A stretch of DNA of 64,000 nt from Rhizobium ruizarguesonis (GCF_012349115.1 NZ_PQIG01000069.1:52222-116221), one strand, 5' to 3'; counted from the stretch's first letter, positions 8,393 through 18,460 are shown. The notes: a model not told the origin generated them from the sequence alone. Translations and numbers: made by a program.

Positions 8393-11300
8393 ATGCAAAC
8401 GCTGGCAAAAATCGTCAACTGGATCATACGGCTCACCGGCTATGCCGTCGGTGCCACTTTGATTCTCGCGGTCGCTGCGCTTGCGATCTTCGGCTTCACC
8501 AGTTTTGGCGCTCGAATCGTTACCGAAAAGATAGCCTCCACGCTTTCCAACCGCGACATGACGATCGAGGTTCGCGAACCGCAAGGCCTTTTGACCGGCG
8601 GGCTTCGCGCCGCCGAGATCTCCATCTCCGACACCAGGGGTGTCTTTGCGGAAATTCATGGCATCGCGATCGACTGGAATCCGCTTGCGCTGCTGACGGG
8701 AACTTTCCATGCCAAACGCTTCGAGATCGAAGCGATCAACGTGCTGCGCAAGCCGGTGCGCACCCTGCCCTCGCGGCCCGGAGCTGAAAATTCCGGCGTA
8801 TTTAATCTTCCGATCAAGGTCGATATAGACCGTGTCGCGCTGCCCGATATCAAACTTGCCGCACCCGTTGCCGGCCGCGCCTTTGCGCTCGCCGCCGAGG
8901 GCAGCCTTTCGGCGAATGGCGATGGCGGCGAAGCTGTCGTCAATGTCAGCCGTCACGCGGTCCCGGATGCGCGGCTTGCCGCCGACATCGCCTTTGCGCC
9001 TGCCGAAAACCGGCTGCGGCTGAAGGCGCAGCTGTCCGAGCCGAAGGGCGGGCTGCTGGCGGGCTTTCTCGGCCTGCCGGACAGCCCGGCCGTCAACATC
9101 GATCTGGACGGCCAGGGGCCGATATCCGATTGGAAAGGCAAATTGCAGGCTGCCCTCGACGGGCAGCAGCGCGCCGCAATCGAGGCCCGGCATCAGATTA
9201 CGGAAGACGGGCTGCACCACCTCGACCTCAAGGGCGGCGGTGACCTGAGCTCGCTGCTTCCATCGGCATTCCGGCCGCTTTTTGCCGGCCAGACCAATAT
9301 CGATCTTGCCACCACCTTCGACAATCACGGCAAGATCGATATCCAGACCGGCAATATCGCCACCGGCAGCGTGGTGATCGCCGCCTCGGGCACCCTCGAT
9401 CCGGCCGGCAACAACAGTCTGAACGCCAATCTGCTCGGCACGTCGGGGCCCGTCGATTTCCGTTGGCCACTCGCTGAAGGCGAAGCGCGCTTCCTCATTT
9501 CTGGCCTCAACCTGGCACTAACAGGCGATGCGCAGGCGGCCCGGCTGAACGTCAGCGGCTCGCTCGACACCGCAACCCTTCCGCAGGCCAATATCGGCAA
9601 TATCAAGCTGACCGCAAAGAGCGACGCCTTCAATCTCGCAGCGCGTTCCGGCAGCGTCCAGCTGCGCCTCGTTGCCGGCGACGCGACCTTTGCCGAGCCG
9701 AACCTCAATCGCGCGGTCCAGGGCCCGGTCACGATCGCCTCGCCGCTGCAGATCTCGCCCAGTGGCATCGGCTTCAACGGCACCACCGTCGAAAGTGCCA
9801 ATATCAACGGCGGCCTCAACGGTTCCTATCGGCTGGCAGACAAGGCGCTGACCGGCAACCTCAAGCTCACCATCAACCCGGCAGCCCTGCCGGCTGCGGT
9901 AACAAGCAAGTTCGACGGACCGATCTCGCTCGAAAGCCAGGTGGTCGGCACCATCCCGTCAAAATTCGCGCTGTCCAATCTCGTCCTGAAGTCCAGCACG
10001 CTCGAAGCCGCCGGCAACGTCGCGCTTGATGGCGGGATGTTGAATGCCGATCTCTCCGGCCGGCTGCCTGACATCGGCAAGCTCATCCCCGGAGCCAGTG
10101 GTGGGGCGGGTTATGCGTTGAGAGTGGGCGGTGAGCTCCCGGCAATCTCGGTGACGGCCAATCTCAAGGCCGCCAGCCTTAAAATGGCCGACCGCACGCT
10201 CAGCAACCTCAATATCGACCTGTCGGGTCTCGCCGATCCCAAGGCGCCGCAGGGCAGGATCGCCGCCACCGGTACGATCGATGGCCAACCGATCGGCATC
10301 AACGGCGACATCACCTCGCAGGACGGCAAGATAAGCATTCCGGCACTGACCGCCGATATCGGCGGCAACCGGCTGACCGGCAATGTGGAATTCTCGCCCT
10401 CTCTGGAGCCAACAGGCGCATTGACCTTCGATTTCCCCAATGTCGGCCTGCTCGCCGCACTCGGCGGACAGAAGGCCGAAGGCGATCTCAAGGGTTCGCT
10501 CGGCGTCAGCAGCGACAGCGGCAGGATCGCGCTCAAACTGCTTGCAACAGGCGGCTCGATCCGCCGTGATACGCTTGCGATCGTCAAGCCGGATATCGAT
10601 GTAACGGTCAGCGATCTCAGCGCCCTTGCCGCAAACGGCACTGTTAAGGCCGAGGAGGTGAGCGCCGGAACGAACAAGCTTGCCGGCCTTTCGCTTAGGT
10701 TTACCAAGCAGCAAAACCATACCAACTTCGATCTCGATGCTGCCTATGACGGCAATCCCCTGCTGGCCGCCGGCAATGTCGAGGCGGCGGACGGCACGAT
10801 CCACCTGAACCTTGATCGTTTCTCGGCAAGCCCCCGCAATATCCCGATCGAGCTTGCCGCACCGACGCAGGTCGCCATCGGCGACGGTGCCGCCAGTCTG
10901 AACGGACTGACGCTGAAGACCGGCGCCGGTTCGGTGACCGTCACCGGTTCCGCCGGCGAAACGCTGAAGCTTGATGTCGATATCCGCGAGCTGCCGGCGG
11001 CGCTCGCCAACGGTTTCGTTCCGAACCTTTCAGCCGGCGGCACGATCTCCGGAACGATTGCCGTGACCGGAACGCCGGCAGCACCGGTCGCCGACTTCAA
11101 GCTCGACTGGAAGGATGCGACGACGGGCCAGACCAAGGGCGCCGGCCTGGCGCCGCTCGGCATCACCGCCGGCGGCAAATTCGCCGACAACAAGCTCGAT
11201 TTCGACACGACGGTCGGCAGCAATGACGGCCTCTCGCTGAAGGCCGCCGGCAATGTCGCGCTCGCCGACCCCAAGGCGCCGGTGCTTGATGTCAACGCCG

Positions 11301-14300
11301 ATATCCTCAACCTGCCTGCCCGCATCGCCAATGGTTTCGTGCCCGATCTCGCCGCCGAAGGCACGATTACAGGAAAACTGACGGCCTCCGGCTCGCTGGC
11401 TGCTCCCACCGCCAATTTCGATCTCGATTGGAAAAGTGCTGCGACGAGCCAGACGAGGCGTGCAGGCCTTGCCGACCTCGCTGTCAAGGCATCTGGAAAA
11501 TTCGCCGACAGCAAGCTCGATTTCGATACAGTGATCGGCGGCGCCGACAGCCTCTCGCTGAAGGCAAACGGCAATGTCGCCATCACGGGCACGACGATCG
11601 GCAAGGTCACGGTCGACGCCGCACTGGCGAATGTTCCCGCAAATATCGCAAACAGCTTCGTCCCCGATCTCGCCGCCGAAGGCGCGATCTCCGGAAAGAT
11701 CTCGGCCAGCGGGTCGCTCTCCGCCCCGCGTGCCGATTTCGATCTCAATTGGAAAGACGCTGCAACGAGCCACACGAAACGTGCCGGCCTTGCAGCGCTC
11801 GGCGTGACCGCATCGGGAAAATTTGCCGACAACAAGCTTGATTTCAACGCGGCAGTTAGCGGCGACAAAGACCTCTCACTGAAGGCCATGGGCAATGTCG
11901 CATTGGCCGGTACGGCGATCGACAGCATCAAAGTCGATGCCGCGCTGGCAAATGTCCCAGCATATATAGCAAACAGCCTCGTCCCGGATCTCGCCGCCGA
12001 AGGTGCGATCTCCGGAAAGATCTCGGCCAGCGGGTCCCTTTCCGCCCCGAGTGCCGATTTCGATCTCAATTGGAAAGACGCTGCGACGAGCCACACGAAA
12101 CGTGCCGGCCTTGCAGCGCTCGGCGTGACCGCATCGGGAAAATTTGCCGAAAACAAGCTTGATTTCAACGCGGCAGTTAGCGGCGATAAAGACCTCTCGC
12201 TGAAGGCCATGGGCAATGTCGCATTGGCCGGCACGGCGATCGACAGCATCAAGGTCGATGCCGAGATCGTCAAGCTTCCGGCCAGTCTCGCAAATGCCTT
12301 CGTTCCCGATCTGGCGGCCGGCGGCACGATATCCGGCACTGTGTCCGCCGCCGGGACACCCGCCGCACCGAAAGCCGATTTCAAGCTCGACTGGACGGAT
12401 GCTGCGACCAGCCATACCCGAAGCGCTCATCTCTCGGGCTTAGCGCTCACCACATCCGGACGCTTCGCCGACGACCGGCTCGATTTCGATGCCAATCTCG
12501 GCGGCCGGGACGGCCTCTCGCTGAAGGCCGCCGGCAACATCGCGATATTAGGCACATCAGTTCGCAACCTCGACGTCAAGGCCGATCTCGCCAACCTGCC
12601 TGCAGGCCTCGCCAACGGCTTCGTCCCCGGTCTTGCCGCCGAAGGCACCGTCTCGGGCACGGCATCGGCCTCCGGCGCGCTGCCGAAGCCAGCGGTCGAT
12701 TTCAAGCTCGACTGGAAGAACGCCGCGACCGCCCAGACCAAGAGCAGCGGCCTTTCGGGCCTGAGTGCTGCGGCATCCGGCAAGTTCGCCAACGACCGGG
12801 TCGACTTCGATGCCAACCTTAGCGGCAAGGACGGCGTGTTGGCCAAGGCGAAGGGCGGCGTCACGATCGCGGGAACGGCCATCCGGGACCTTTCGATCAA
12901 TGCCGATATCCCGGCGCTGCCGGCAAATATCGCAAATGCCTTCGTTCCCGGTCTCGGTGCTGAAGGCACGCTTTCGGCAAACGCCATAACGTCGGGAACG
13001 CCGGCAAGCCCGATCGTCGATTTCAAGCTCAACTGGAAAGATGCCGCGACCAGCCACACCAAGGCTGCCGGCCTCTCTCGCCTTGCGCTGGCAGCGACGG
13101 GAAAATACGCCGGTGACAGGCTGGATTTTGATGCCACCCTCAACGGCAGCGGCGGCATTGCGCTCAAGGCCACCGGTAATCTCGCCATAGCCGGCACGTC
13201 GATCAAGTCTCTCGATGTCACGGCGAATACCACCAATCTGCCGGCGGGCATTGCCAACGGCTTCGTTCCCGGTCTTGCAGCCGAGGGCGCGGTCTCGGCG
13301 ACCGTAAAGGCCACCGGCGCGCTATCGGCGCCCTCCGTCGACTTCAAGGTCGACTGGAAGAACGCGGCGACGAGCCAGACCAAAGGTGCCGGCCTTTCGC
13401 CGTTCAGCATCGGTGCGTCAGGCAAACTTGCCGGAAACAGGCTGACGGTCGACACCAGCCTTGCCGGTGACGCCGGCATGTCGCTGAAGGGCGGCGGCAG
13501 TGTCGTGATCACAGGCAATCGCGCCATCGACATGCGGTTTAACGGCAATCTTCCTTTCGCCGTGCTCGGCGCCCCGCTTGCGCAGCAGGGCCTCGTTGCG
13601 GATGGCGTCGCCACCGTCAATCTCCAGATCGGCGGAACGGCCGCAGCACCCGTCATCAACGGCACGGTCTCGACCAATGGCGCCAAGCTCGTCGACGTCC
13701 GACGCAACCTGGCCATCAACAATCTTATGGCGACCGTGACCTTCAATGGCAGCCAGGCCGTGATATCGCGCCTCAACGGCAGTCTTGGCGGCGGCGGCAC
13801 GATTTCGGCCAGCGGCACGATCGGCATCCAGCCAGCCGGCGGCTTTCCCACCGACATTTCGATCAAGCTCGACAAGGCGGTCTATGTCGATGGAACCCTT
13901 GTCGTCTCGACCGTCAATGGCACGGTCGGCCTGCGCGGGCCGATCACCAATGCGACGCTGAGCGGCAAGCTTCGGCTGGACAAGACCTCAATCACGGTCC
14001 CGGAAAAATTGCCGACCTCACTGAGAGAAATCGACATCCGGCATAAGAATGCGCCGCGGGCTGTACTTGCGCAGTTGCGCGATGACGGCGAGCGCAAACC
14101 CGGCGAGAAATCCTCGGTGATCACGCTGGATCTCGAAATCGACGCGCCCTCGCATATCTTCGTGCGCGGCCGCGGCATCGATGCCGAGCTTGGCGGCCTG
14201 GTGACGATCCGCGGCACGGCGGCTGCACCCATCGTGACCGGCGGTTTCACCATGCGCCGCGGCCGCATGACCATTCTCAACCGCCGTCTGGACTTCTCCG

Positions 14301-14815
14301 ACAAGAGCAGGATCACCTTTGCCGGCGACCTGACGCCGGCGCTCGATATGGAAGCGACCTCGGCCTCTGGATCGACGACGCTGACCGTCGACGTCGCCGG
14401 CCTCGCCACCGACCCCGCGATCACCTTTTCCTCCTCGCCCCAGCTGCCGCAGGACGAGGTGCTGGCGCAGCTGATCTTCGGCCAGTCGATGTCGAAGCTC
14501 TCGCCGGTGCAGATCGCCCAGCTCGCCGACGCCGTCAGTCAGCTGGCCGGCAACCGCTCCACCTCACTTTTCGAAGGCTTACGCAACCAGCTCGGCGTCG
14601 ACGATTTCGACGTCAGCACCGATTCCAAGGGCCAGACGAGCGTCAGCGTCGGCCGCTATCTCAACGATCGCACCTATTTCGAATTGCAGCAGGGCGGTTC
14701 GGCCGGCGCCAAGGCGGTGATCAACCTCGATGTCGGCCGCGGCGTCAAGCTGCGCGGAGGGGCCGGTGGCAACGGTGAGGGCGAAGCCGGCATTGTCTAT
14801 GAGCGGGAATACTGA
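8393..14815 (+). CDS. tamB: TamB-type translocation and assembly module protein with tandem repeats
   Basis: Very long envelope protein (2140 residues from this start; E. coli TamB has about 1260) anchored by one N-terminal membrane segment (VGATLILAVAALAIFGF). It has a beta-rich AsmA/TamB-like periplasmic body and the C-terminal DUF490 domain (about residues 1790-2140, including RGRGIDAELGGLVTIRGTA and LPQDEVLAQLIFGQSMSKL). TamB-like proteins form a hydrophobic beta-groove bridging the periplasm and are implicated in outer-membrane protein assembly and phospholipid transfer. Residues 867-1722 are eight consecutive 107-residue repeats. The frame opens at 8279 inside tamA; the ATG at 8393 puts the membrane anchor at the N-terminus, and a GTG at 8381 is an alternative. 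Confidence 0.92.
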   Translation: MQTLAKIVNWIIRLTGYAVGATLILAVAALAIFGFTSFGARIVTEKIASTLSNRDMTIEVREPQGLLTGGLRAAEISISDTRGVFAEIHGIAIDWNPLALLTGTFHAKRFEIEAINVLRKPVRTLPSRPGAENSGVFNLPIKVDIDRVALPDIKLAAPVAGRAFALAAEGSLSANGDGGEAVVNVSRHAVPDARLAADIAFAPAENRLRLKAQLSEPKGGLLAGFLGLPDSPAVNIDLDGQGPISDWKGKLQAALDGQQRAAIEARHQITEDGLHHLDLKGGGDLSSLLPSAFRPLFAGQTNIDLATTFDNHGKIDIQTGNIATGSVVIAASGTLDPAGNNSLNANLLGTSGPVDFRWPLAEGEARFLISGLNLALTGDAQAARLNVSGSLDTATLPQANIGNIKLTAKSDAFNLAARSGSVQLRLVAGDATFAEPNLNRAVQGPVTIASPLQISPSGIGFNGTTVESANINGGLNGSYRLADKALTGNLKLTINPAALPAAVTSKFDGPISLESQVVGTIPSKFALSNLVLKSSTLEAAGNVALDGGMLNADLSGRLPDIGKLIPGASGGAGYALRVGGELPAISVTANLKAASLKMADRTLSNLNIDLSGLADPKAPQGRIAATGTIDGQPIGINGDITSQDGKISIPALTADIGGNRLTGNVEFSPSLEPTGALTFDFPNVGLLAALGGQKAEGDLKGSLGVSSDSGRIALKLLATGGSIRRDTLAIVKPDIDVTVSDLSALAANGTVKAEEVSAGTNKLAGLSLRFTKQQNHTNFDLDAAYDGNPLLAAGNVEAADGTIHLNLDRFSASPRNIPIELAAPTQVAIGDGAASLNGLTLKTGAGSVTVTGSAGETLKLDVDIRELPAALANGFVPNLSAGGTISGTIAVTGTPAAPVADFKLDWKDATTGQTKGAGLAPLGITAGGKFADNKLDFDTTVGSNDGLSLKAAGNVALADPKAPVLDVNADILNLPARIANGFVPDLAAEGTITGKLTASGSLAAPTANFDLDWKSAATSQTRRAGLADLAVKASGKFADSKLDFDTVIGGADSLSLKANGNVAITGTTIGKVTVDAALANVPANIANSFVPDLAAEGAISGKISASGSLSAPRADFDLNWKDAATSHTKRAGLAALGVTASGKFADNKLDFNAAVSGDKDLSLKAMGNVALAGTAIDSIKVDAALANVPAYIANSLVPDLAAEGAISGKISASGSLSAPSADFDLNWKDAATSHTKRAGLAALGVTASGKFAENKLDFNAAVSGDKDLSLKAMGNVALAGTAIDSIKVDAEIVKLPASLANAFVPDLAAGGTISGTVSAAGTPAAPKADFKLDWTDAATSHTRSAHLSGLALTTSGRFADDRLDFDANLGGRDGLSLKAAGNIAILGTSVRNLDVKADLANLPAGLANGFVPGLAAEGTVSGTASASGALPKPAVDFKLDWKNAATAQTKSSGLSGLSAAASGKFANDRVDFDANLSGKDGVLAKAKGGVTIAGTAIRDLSINADIPALPANIANAFVPGLGAEGTLSANAITSGTPASPIVDFKLNWKDAATSHTKAAGLSRLALAATGKYAGDRLDFDATLNGSGGIALKATGNLAIAGTSIKSLDVTANTTNLPAGIANGFVPGLAAEGAVSATVKATGALSAPSVDFKVDWKNAATSQTKGAGLSPFSIGASGKLAGNRLTVDTSLAGDAGMSLKGGGSVVITGNRAIDMRFNGNLPFAVLGAPLAQQGLVADGVATVNLQIGGTAAAPVINGTVSTNGAKLVDVRRNLAINNLMATVTFNGSQAVISRLNGSLGGGGTISASGTIGIQPAGGFPTDISIKLDKAVYVDGTLVVSTVNGTVGLRGPITNATLSGKLRLDKTSITVPEKLPTSLREIDIRHKNAPRAVLAQLRDDGERKPGEKSSVITLDLEIDAPSHIFVRGRGIDAELGGLVTIRGTAAAPIVTGGFTMRRGRMTILNRRLDFSDKSRITFAGDLTPALDMEATSASGSTTLTVDVAGLATDPAITFSSSPQLPQDEVLAQLIFGQSMSKLSPVQIAQLADAVSQLAGNRSTSLFEGLRNQLGVDDFDVSTDSKGQTSVSVGRYLNDRTYFELQQGGSAGAKAVINLDVGRGVKLRGGAGGNGEGEAGIVYEREY
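10991..13558 (+). repeat. Eight tandem 321-bp repeats inside tamB
   Basis: Units start at about 10991, 11312, 11633, 11954, 12275, 12596, 12917 and 13238, exactly 321 bases apart with no indels between the frames. Each encodes 107 residues beginning LPAxxANxFVPxLxAEG, passing through DFxLxWKxAATSxTK and ASGKFAxxxLDFD, and ending near VxAxLAN. Units 3 and 4 differ at about 16 of their first 309 bases by eye, so one arose by a recent duplication; the others are more diverged. Confidence 0.93.
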
Positions 14816-14830
14816 GCCAGCCTAATCTTT

Positions 14831-14913
14831 GTTTTACGCAATTCCTGGCAAAACCGCTTCGCGCTTTGCCTGGGAAAACCGCTTCGCACTTTTCCTGGAA
14901 ATTGCTCTAGAAA
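14831..14913. repeat. Dispersed intergenic repeat (family D) between tamB and lrp
   Basis: ACGCAATTCCTGGCAAAACC starts a motif of the form GGCAAAACCGCTTCGCGCTTTGCC, which is repeated once as GGAAAACCGCTTCGCACTTTTCC. It ends GGAAATTGCTCTAGA, complementary to the beginning. It lies between convergent genes and could also terminate transcription. The TAG stop of the lrp gene is inside its end. Confidence 0.6.
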
Positions 14914-15344
14914 CCCGTCTTACTCGTCTTGAGAAGGATATTGGTCTCGGTCGAATTGATGCCGTTGATCAGCCGGATGCGGCGCAGCGTCTCGTCAAAG
15001 GCGGCAAGGTCGCGGTCCTCGAGTTCGGCGACAAAATCCCATTTGCCGTTGGTGCTGTGAAGCGCGCGCACCTGCGGCAGGCCCCTCAACTGATCGGCCA
15101 CCCTGTCGGCGAGCTTGCCGAGCACCTCGATCATGACGATGGCGCGCACGCCGGCGGACCGCGTCTCGTGACCGGTGCGAATGGTGAAGCCGACAATGGT
15201 GCCGCTGGCGACCAGTCGGTCGATACGTGCGGCAACCGTCGCCCGCGATGCACCTGTCGTCGCGGCAAGCGACGAGACGGAAATCCGGGCGTTATGGCGA
15301 AGTGCACTCAGAAGTTCGGTGTCGAGATCGTCCACGCTGACCAC
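14907..15344 (-). CDS. Lrp/AsnC-family transcriptional regulator
   Basis: A 145-residue regulator. An N-terminal helix-turn-helix (LDTELLSALRHNARIS, then TGASRATVAARIDRLVASG) is followed by a RAM-type ligand domain (IVMIEVLGKLADRVADQL, WDFVAELEDRDLAAFDETL). It is divergent from the arginase and ornithine aminotransferase genes with about 120 bases between them. By analogy with rhizobial and agrobacterial arginine catabolism, it probably activates them in response to arginine or ornithine. The stop codon falls in the flanking repeat. Confidence 0.9.
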   Translation of the reverse strand: MVSVDDLDTELLSALRHNARISVSSLAATTGASRATVAARIDRLVASGTIVGFTIRTGHETRSAGVRAIVMIEVLGKLADRVADQLRGLPQVRALHSTNGKWDFVAELEDRDLAAFDETLRRIRLINGINSTETNILLKTSKTGF

Positions 15345-15468
15345 TTTGTCAAAATAGATTTATCAATCTGCGCAATCATAGTCCATTTCTGACGTTTTTC
15401 CATCTTTTTGCTACCAGCACTTTACCCCAATATTGGTCGAAACAGGCCACAACCACGGAGCCCTCGAA

Positions 15469-16404
15469 ATGGATGCCCAATCGCGATCTGTCACCCTCAT
15501 CGGCGCGCCGCTGGAAGAAGGCTCCGGCCGCAGGGGGGCTGCCATGGGCCCCGCGGCCCTGCGCATTGCCGGCGTCGACCAGACGCTGATCGAGCTTGGC
15601 CATGACGTCGCCGATATCGGCGATCTCAGGATCGTGCCGGCGATGGACCTGCCGAATCACCCGAAGGCCCACAATCTGAGGATTGTCGGCGCCTTCACAC
15701 GCGCCCTCGAAAGCAGCGTCCACGACGTGGCCGCCTCCGGGCGTTTTCCGCTGATTCTCGGCGGTGACCACAGCCTTTCCATGGGCAGCGTCTCCGGCAT
15801 GGCCCGCTATGCCGCTAGCAAAGGCCGCCCGCTCTTCGTCCTCTGGCTTGATGCCCATGCCGATTTCAATTCTCCGGCGACGTCGCCTTCCGGCAATATT
15901 CACGGCATGCCCGTCGCCTTCTTCTGCGGCGAGGCGGAGTTCGCCGAGATCCTGCCGAAGGATCGTCCGTTCGTCGATCCAAAGAATGTCTTCCAGGTCG
16001 GCATCCGTTCGGTCGATGCGCGCGAGCGCGAGGAAATCCACGAACACGGCGTCAATGTCTTCGACATGCGCGCGATCGACGAGCAGGGCATCGGCGCCAT
16101 CATGCGTGAGATCCTCGATGTCGTGACCAAGGCGAACGGGCTGCTGCATGTCAGCCTTGACCTCGATTTCCTCGATCCCGAGATTGCCCCCGGCGTCGGC
16201 ACGACGGTCCCGGGCGGCGCGACCTTTCGCGAGGCGCATCTGGTGATGGAAATGCTTTCGGACAGCGGCCTCGTCTCGTCGCTCGATCTCGTCGAGCTCA
16301 ATCCGTTTCTCGACGATCGCGGCAAGAGCGCCCGCATCCTGGTCGAGCTGACGGCAAGCCTGTTTGGCCGCCGCATCTTCGATCGTCCGACACGCGCCGC
16401 ATAA
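15469..16404 (+). CDS. rocF: Arginase
   Basis: Hydrolyses L-arginine to ornithine and urea in the cytoplasm with a binuclear manganese centre. All three metal-binding blocks of the ureohydrolase family are present: GGDHS (H101), LDAHADFN (D128, H130, D132) and SLDLDFLDP (D231, D233). The length is 311 residues, normal for arginase. The ATG at 15469 gives [14 protein letters not shown] and has GGAG nine bases upstream; a TTG-started frame from 15433 is less likely. Ornithine aminotransferase follows 32 bases downstream, so the pair converts arginine to glutamate semialdehyde. An Lrp-type regulator is divergent. Confidence 0.95.
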   Translation: MDAQSRSVTLIGAPLEEGSGRRGAAMGPAALRIAGVDQTLIELGHDVADIGDLRIVPAMDLPNHPKAHNLRIVGAFTRALESSVHDVAASGRFPLILGGDHSLSMGSVSGMARYAASKGRPLFVLWLDAHADFNSPATSPSGNIHGMPVAFFCGEAEFAEILPKDRPFVDPKNVFQVGIRSVDAREREEIHEHGVNVFDMRAIDEQGIGAIMREILDVVTKANGLLHVSLDLDFLDPEIAPGVGTTVPGGATFREAHLVMEMLSDSGLVSSLDLVELNPFLDDRGKSARILVELTASLFGRRIFDRPTRAA

Positions 16405-16436
16405 AATTGGCATCATGCTCTGGAGGGAGAACGGCC

Positions 16437-17636
16437 ATGAACACATCGGAAAAACTGATTGCCACGGAACAACGGCTCGGCGCCCATAACTACAAGCCGC
16501 TCGACGTGGTGCTGACGCGTGGCGAAGGTGTTTATGTCTGGGATACTGACGGCAACCGTTATCTCGATTGCCTCTCAGCCTATTCCGCCGTCAACCAGGG
16601 CCATTGTCATCCGAAGATCCTCGCCGCCATGGTCGAGCAGGCAGGCAGGCTGACGCTCACCTCCCGGGCCTTCCGCAACGATCAGCTCGCCTATCTCTAC
16701 GAAGAGCTCGCGGCTCTCACCGGCTCGCACAAGATCCTGCCGATGAATTCCGGCGCCGAAGCGGTGGAGACCGCCATCAAGGCGGTGCGCAAATGGGGAT
16801 ACGAGGTCAAGGGCGTGCCGGAGGGCAAGGCGGAGATCATCGTCTGCGCCGATAATTTCCATGGCCGGACGCTGAGCATCATCAGTTTCTCCACAGATCC
16901 CGAGGCCCGCGCCGGCTTCGGTCCTTATACGCCAGGTTTCCGCATCATTCCCTTCGGCGATGCCGAGGCTTTCGCCGCCGCAATCAATGCCAATACGGTG
17001 GCCGCCCTGATCGAGCCGATTCAGGGCGAAGCCGGCGTCATCATTCCGCCGGCGGGTTATTTCACCCGCGTCCGCGAGCTCTGCACGGCAAACAACGTCA
17101 CCCTCATCCTCGACGAGATCCAGACCGGACTCGGCCGTACCGGCAAGCTGCTGGCCGAGGAGCACGAAGCCATCGAGGCCGACGTGACGCTGATCGGCAA
17201 GGCGCTGTCCGGCGGCTTCTATCCCGTGTCGGCCGTGCTTTCGAATTCCGAAGTTCTGGGCGTGCTGAAGCCCGGCCAGCACGGCTCGACCTTCGGCGGC
17301 AATCCACTCGCCTGCGCAGTGGCGCGCGCCGCACTCAAGGTGCTGACGGAAGAGGGCATGATCGAGAACGCCGCTGTCATGGGCGACTACTTCACCGAAG
17401 GCCTCAGGTCGATCCGCTCGAACATCGTCAGAGACGTGCGCGGCCGTGGCCTGATGATGGCCATCGAGCTGGAACCCGAAGCCGGCGGCGCACGGCAATA
17501 TTGCCATGCGCTGAAAGAGCGCGGCCTTCTCGCCAAGGATACCCACGACCATACGATTCGCCTCGCTCCGCCACTGGTCATCACCAAAGAGCAGGTGGAT
17601 TGGGCCGTCTCGCAGATTGAAAAGACGATAGGCTGA
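16437..17636 (+). CDS. rocD: Ornithine aminotransferase
   Basis: PLP enzyme, 399 residues, that transfers the delta-amino group of ornithine to 2-oxoglutarate, giving glutamate-5-semialdehyde. It shows class III aminotransferase features: [12 protein letters not shown] (D226, cofactor) and [15 protein letters not shown] with the Schiff-base lysine K255. The opening [19 protein letters not shown] is characteristic of ornithine aminotransferases. The ATG at 16437 follows TGGAGGGAGA. It shares an operon with arginase. The region directly downstream retains a chemoreceptor remnant instead of further arginine genes. Confidence 0.95.
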   Translation: MNTSEKLIATEQRLGAHNYKPLDVVLTRGEGVYVWDTDGNRYLDCLSAYSAVNQGHCHPKILAAMVEQAGRLTLTSRAFRNDQLAYLYEELAALTGSHKILPMNSGAEAVETAIKAVRKWGYEVKGVPEGKAEIIVCADNFHGRTLSIISFSTDPEARAGFGPYTPGFRIIPFGDAEAFAAAINANTVAALIEPIQGEAGVIIPPAGYFTRVRELCTANNVTLILDEIQTGLGRTGKLLAEEHEAIEADVTLIGKALSGGFYPVSAVLSNSEVLGVLKPGQHGSTFGGNPLACAVARAALKVLTEEGMIENAAVMGDYFTEGLRSIRSNIVRDVRGRGLMMAIELEPEAGGARQYCHALKERGLLAKDTHDHTIRLAPPLVITKEQVDWAVSQIEKTIG

Positions 17637-17744
17637 GTAAATCGGCGCAATTCTTCTTCACTATCCCGCAGAAGCCTGGAAGATCCTGAATGCCAAAGAT
17701 CGGCTGGAAGAGATCGACAGCAAAACCGCCTGGTTGTCATCCGA

Positions 17745-17933
17745 GATAAAAACCTTCGCAATCTCGTCGCCCAATTTAGATTTGGGCAACACTCTTTCGC
17801 TAATGTCGTCAATAACCGTAACGATGCTTCGCCGAGCGCAAAGCCATCGCGTGGTATGAAGGCAAAGCTTGTCCGCGCCAATGGTGGCGCATCCGCTTCT
17901 GCCCTAGCTTACGACAGTTGGGAAGAATTCTAA
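17745..17933 (+). pseudogene. 3' remnant of a methyl-accepting chemotaxis receptor gene
   Basis: An open frame without a start codon, 62 codons long, ending at a TAA that overlaps the cheW start (TAATG). It encodes NLRNLVAQFRFG, the usual end of the receptor coiled coil, then a low-complexity linker (PSRGMKAKLVRANGG), then DSWEEF. The ending SWEEF is a CheR/CheB tether pentapeptide and is identical to the last five residues of the intact receptor at 18722-20482. Upstream of 17745 the frame stays open to the rocD stop but shows no receptor similarity. I infer that a full mcp-cheW pair existed and the receptor was deleted, leaving its tail. Confidence 0.75.
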
Positions 17934-18409
17934 TGGCCACGATCAATTCGACTAACTTCAGCGGCGATACGCTCGAAATTATTGCCTTCCGCCTGCATGA
18001 TCAGGAATTCTGCGTCAAGACCACGACCATTCGCGAAATCCGCGGCTGGGCGCCGTCGACGCCGATCCCGCATGCACCGGCCGATGTCATCGGTGTCATG
18101 AACCTGCGCGGCTCGGTGATCCCGATCATCGATCTTGCTTTCAAGCTCGGCATGAAGAGCACGGTCGCCAATGAGCGCAGCGCCATCGTCGTCGCCGAAG
18201 TTCACAGCATGGTCATCGGCATGCTGGTCGACCGCGTCTCGGATATCCTCACCATCTCCTCCAGCCAGGTCCAGCCGGTGCCTGAAGTGACCGCGTCCTT
18301 CGACCGCGCTTATTGCGAAGGCATCATTGCCTCGGAAAACGGCATGATCTGCTTCCTGAACCTCGCCAAGATGTTCAAGGAAAACGAGACGGATGAACTG
18401 GCGGCGTGA
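17933..18409 (+). CDS. cheW: Chemotaxis coupling protein CheW
   Basis: A 158-residue adaptor that links chemoreceptors to the histidine kinase CheA. The single CheW domain shows the expected pattern: EIIAFRLHDQEFCVKTTTIREI, then NLRGSVIPIIDLAFKLGM, then VIGMLVDRVSDILTI. Its ATG overlaps the stop of the receptor remnant, which accounts for the lack of an independent promoter-like spacer. A good terminator follows, so it is not co-transcribed with the downstream receptor. No cheA, cheY or cheR is nearby; it may serve a system encoded elsewhere. Confidence 0.93.
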   Translation: MATINSTNFSGDTLEIIAFRLHDQEFCVKTTTIREIRGWAPSTPIPHAPADVIGVMNLRGSVIPIIDLAFKLGMKSTVANERSAIVVAEVHSMVIGMLVDRVSDILTISSSQVQPVPEVTASFDRAYCEGIIASENGMICFLNLAKMFKENETDELAA

Positions 18410-18437
18410 TTCGGACCATACAATCGAATAATAGAAG

Positions 18438-18460
18438 CCGCCCGCTTTGGGCGGTTTTTT
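18438..18460 (+). terminator. Rho-independent terminator of cheW
   Basis: CCGCCC GCTTT GGGCGG followed by TTTTTT, 29 bases after the cheW stop. Confidence 0.92.

Noticed and set aside
10744..12384. Long antisense ORF of 546 residues opposite tamB
   Set aside because: It is open because of GC-biased codons and the exact repeats in tamB; its translation repeats in the same way and shows no domain.
10991..13558. Regular repeats considered as a CRISPR array
   Set aside because: The unit is 321 bases, fully coding and without short repeats separated by unique spacers.
12427..13875. Second long antisense ORF of 482 residues opposite tamB
   Set aside because: Mirror of the tamB repeats, with no ribosome site or recognisable family.
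17387..17881. Minus-strand ORF of 164 residues over the rocD end and receptor remnant
   Set aside because: Half is antisense to rocD and the rest antisense to the receptor tail; composition is shadow-like.
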